Part shown: piece by piece, positions 61,550-64,000 of the stretch
Layout: every line of letters starts with the position of its first letter
Numbering within the stretch: the first letter of the stretch is position 1
Source of the DNA: Mercurialis annua
Taxonomy: Eukaryota; Streptophyta; Magnoliopsida; Malpighiales; Euphorbiaceae
Direction of reading: 5' to 3'
Assembly (NCBI RefSeq): GCF_937616625.2
Contig: NC_065572.1
Span: forward strand, 45,489,653 to 45,553,652
DNA length: 64,000 nt
Notes under the pieces: generated by a model
The model's database searches: none
What the model was told of the DNA's origin: nothing
The model's input: only the letters and a program-made list of their open reading frames with translations
Program-made: the position numbers and the translations under genes

Positions 61550-63290
61550 ACGTCGTTTCGATCACCATACTTATCTCGCGTCACAAGTCTCTTTGACGCG
61601 TCGTTCTGATTAACTATGCATGGTTAGGTTATATTACGCAAAGTGTGCGTGAAAAGTGAGGTTAGATTAGTATGTCGCGTCTCAATTCTCTCTAACGCGT
61701 CGTTCCAATTTCCTAAGCATGGTTAGGTTATAATACGTAAAGTGTGCATGAAAAGTGACACTAGATTAGTATGTCGCGTCTCAAGTCTCTCTAACACGTC
61801 GCTCCGATTTCCTAAGCATGGTTATGTTATATTACGCAACACGTGCGTAAAAAGTGACGCTAGATTAATATTGCGCGTCTCAAGTCTCTTTAACGCGTCA
61901 TTTCGATTACCATGCTTATGTCGCGTCACAAGTCTCTCTAACGCGTCATTCCGATTACCTAAGCATGGTTAGGTTATAGTACGCAAAGTTTGCGTGGAAA
62001 GGAGCAATAAAGTATGTCGCGTCTCAAGTCTTTTTAACGCGTCGTTCCGATTACCTAAGTATGGTTAGGTTATATTACGCGAAGTGTGCGTGAAAAGTGA
62101 CGCTAGATTAGTATGTCCACTCTCAAGTCTCTTTAATGCGTCGTTCCGATTACCTAAGCATGGTTAGGTTATATTACGCAAAGTGTGAGTAAAAAGTGAG
62201 GCTAGATTAGTTTGTTTCGTCTCAATTCTCTTTAACGCGTCGTTTCGATTACTACACTTATCTCGAGTCACAAGTCTCTTTAACGCGTCGTTCCGATTAC
62301 CTAAGCATGGTTAGGTTATATTACGCAAAGTGTGCGTGAAAAGTAACTTTAGATTAGTATGTCGCATCTCAAATCTCTCTAACGCGTCATTCCGATTTCC
62401 TAAGCATGGTTAGGTTATATTACGCAAAGTGTCCGTGAAAAGTGACACTAGATTAGTATGTCGCGTCTCAAGTCTCTCTAACGCGTCGTTCCGATATCCT
62501 AAGCATTGTTATGTTATATTACGCAATGCGTGCGTAAAAAGTTACGCTAGATTAATATTGCGCGTCTCAAATCTCTTTAACGCGTCGTTTCGATTACCAT
62601 GCTTATGTCGCGTCACAAGTCTCTCAAACACGTCGTTCTGATTACCTAAGCATGGTTAGGTTATATTACACAAAGTGTGCGTTCAAAATGACAATTGATT
62701 AGTATGTCACATCTCAAGTCTATTTAATGCATCGTTCGAATTACTTAAGCATGGTTAGGTTATATTAGGCAGAGTGTACGTGAAAAATGACAATAGATTA
62801 GTATGTCGCGTCTTAAGTCTATCTAACGCGTTGTTCCGATTACCTTAGGCTATATTACGCAAATTGTGCATGAAAAGTGACGCTAGATTAGTATGTCGCA
62901 TCTCAATTCTCTTTATCGCGTTGTTCCAATTATCTAAGCATGGTTAGGGTATATTATGCAAAGCGTGCGTGAAAAGTGACATTAGATTAGTATGTCGCGT
63001 CTAAAGTCTATTTAACGCGTCATTCCTATTACCTAAGAATGGTTAGGTTATATTACGCAGTGTGCGTGAAAAGTGACGCTAGATTAGCATGTCGCGTCTC
63101 AAGGCTCTTTAATGTGTCGTTCCGATTACCTAAGCATGGTTAGGTTATAATGCGCAAAGTTTGCGTGAAAAGTGACGATAGATTAGTATGTCGCGTGTCA
63201 AGGCTCTTTAACGCGTCGTTCCGATTACTTAATTATGGTTAGGCTATAGTACGCAAAGTGTGCGTAAAAAGGATCAATTGATTAGTATGT
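61550..63290 (+). repeat. HOR unit 15
   Basis: Full length, apparently the same as units 13 and 14. Confidence 0.95.
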
Positions 63291-64000
63291 ACGTCGTTTC
63301 GATCACCATACTTATCTCGCGTCACAAGTCTCTTTGACGCGTCGTTCTGATTAACTATGCATGGTTAGGTTATATTACGCAAAGTGTGCGTGAAAAGTGA
63401 GGTTAGATTAGTATGTCGCGTCTCAATTCTCTCTAACGCGTCGTTCCAATTTCCTAAGCATGGTTAGGTTATAATACGTAAAGTGTGCATGAAAAGTGAC
63501 ACTAGATTAGTATGTCGCGTCTCAAGTCTCTCTAACACGTCGCTCCGATTTCCTAAGCATGGTTATGTTATATTACGCAACACGTGCGTAAAAAGTGACG
63601 CTAGATTAATATTGCGCGTCTCAAGTCTCTTTAACGCGTCATTTCGATTACCATGCTTATGTCGCGTCACAAGTCTCTCTAACGCGTCATTCCGATTACC
63701 TAAGCATGGTTAGGTTATAGTACGCAAAGTTTGCGTGGAAAGGAGCAATAAAGTATGTCGCGTCTCAAGTCTTTTTAACGCGTCGTTCCGATTACCTAAG
63801 TATGGTTAGGTTATATTACGCGAAGTGTGCGTGAAAAGTGACGCTAGATTAGTATGTCCACTCTCAAGTCTCTTTAATGCGTCGTTCCGATTACCTAAGC
63901 ATGGTTAGGTTATATTACGCAAAGTGTGAGTAAAAAGTGAGGCTAGATTAGTTTGTTTCGTCTCAATTCTCTTTAACGCGTCGTTTCGATTACTACACTT
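63291..64000 (+). repeat. HOR unit 16 (partial, cut by window end)
   Basis: The first 710 bp of the unit, to within sub-monomer 9, with no sign of array end. Confidence 0.95.

Larger units (their letters stand above)
38009..64000 (+). repeat. Homogeneous higher-order repeat array, 1,741-bp unit
   Basis: The unit recurs at constant 1,741-bp steps (one 1,742) with only scattered substitutions, far more uniform than anything to its left. I phase it at the junction TTAGTATGT/ACGTCGTTTC. Each unit holds 20 sub-monomers. Numbers 1, 5, 9 and 13 are 48-bp short forms; the rest are long, with number 16 truncated (CCTTAGGCTATATT) and number 20 cut to about 78 bp including the junction. Sub-monomers 1-5 resemble 9-13 at a 687-bp spacing, so an older duplication is nested inside. 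Left-hand units have CTCTTTAACGCGTCGTTCTG in sub-monomer 1; units from 47,621 on have TTTGACGCG. The array runs off the window. A centromeric or other heterochromatic role is possible but unproven. Confidence 0.97.

Noticed and set aside
38009..64000. CRISPR array
   Set aside because: Repeats are 99 and 48 bp with no unique spacers of constant size, no leader and no cas genes; the sequence between repeats is the same family.
38009..64000. CENP-B box in the satellite
   Set aside because: I looked for TTCG followed by the spaced A and CGGG in the monomer consensus on both strands. CGTTTCGATTACC starts similarly but lacks the CGGG part.

Overview
This window is almost wholly satellite DNA from a eukaryotic, probably metazoan, genome. 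I see no credible protein-coding gene, rRNA, functional tRNA, operon or CRISPR array. The sequence is built from one family of short tandem monomers. The common long monomer is about 99 bp (about 43% G+C in my consensus) and starts at GATTACCTAAGC. A derived short monomer of exactly 48 bp lacks the central part. The only non-satellite DNA is a roughly 110 bp tRNA-derived SINE-like insertion present twice. The satellite nature, SINE structure and absence of compact genes exclude a bacterial or phage window. Each long monomer carries GGTTAGGTTA, which matches two units of the arthropod-type TTAGG telomere repeat. This hints at an arthropod but does not prove it, and I cannot name the organism.

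Layout. (1) 1-19,567: plus-oriented, strongly diverged monomers with several local direct duplications. (2) 19,568-24,512: the same family in the opposite orientation. Its order and private variants match the flanking 15.9-17.8 kb region read backwards, so it is an inverted duplication and not an independent array. (3) 24,513-38,008: plus-oriented composite blocks of 5.7-7.4 kb, each opened by a ladder of 48-bp short monomers (24,522; 30,417; 37,827; an older relative at 2,243). The first two carry the same SINE insertion. (4) 38,009-64,000: a highly homogeneous higher-order repeat (HOR) array with a 1,741-bp unit. It has 14 full-length copies, one 907-bp deleted copy (43,232-44,138) and a partial copy cut by the window end.

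History that can be read. The HOR unit holds 20 sub-monomers, four of them short, and contains an older internal duplication of 687 bp. Its closest single-copy relative is 26,780-28,480, with older relatives at 32,474-33,8xx and about 440-1,440. Inside the array, the junction made by the 834-bp deletion has apparently been copied into the next two units, a trace of gene conversion. Many rearrangements break inside one 16-bp near-palindrome, CCTAAGCATGGTTAGG, which occurs in nearly every long monomer. These include the orientation switch, the 834-bp deletion, the SINE target, the origin of the short monomer and several truncated monomers. I think this dyad and its link to breakpoints are the most interesting features of the window.

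The many 60-104-codon open frames are by-products of the monomer length: 99 bp is 33 codons, so a single base change removes the only in-frame stop. I do not call them genes.
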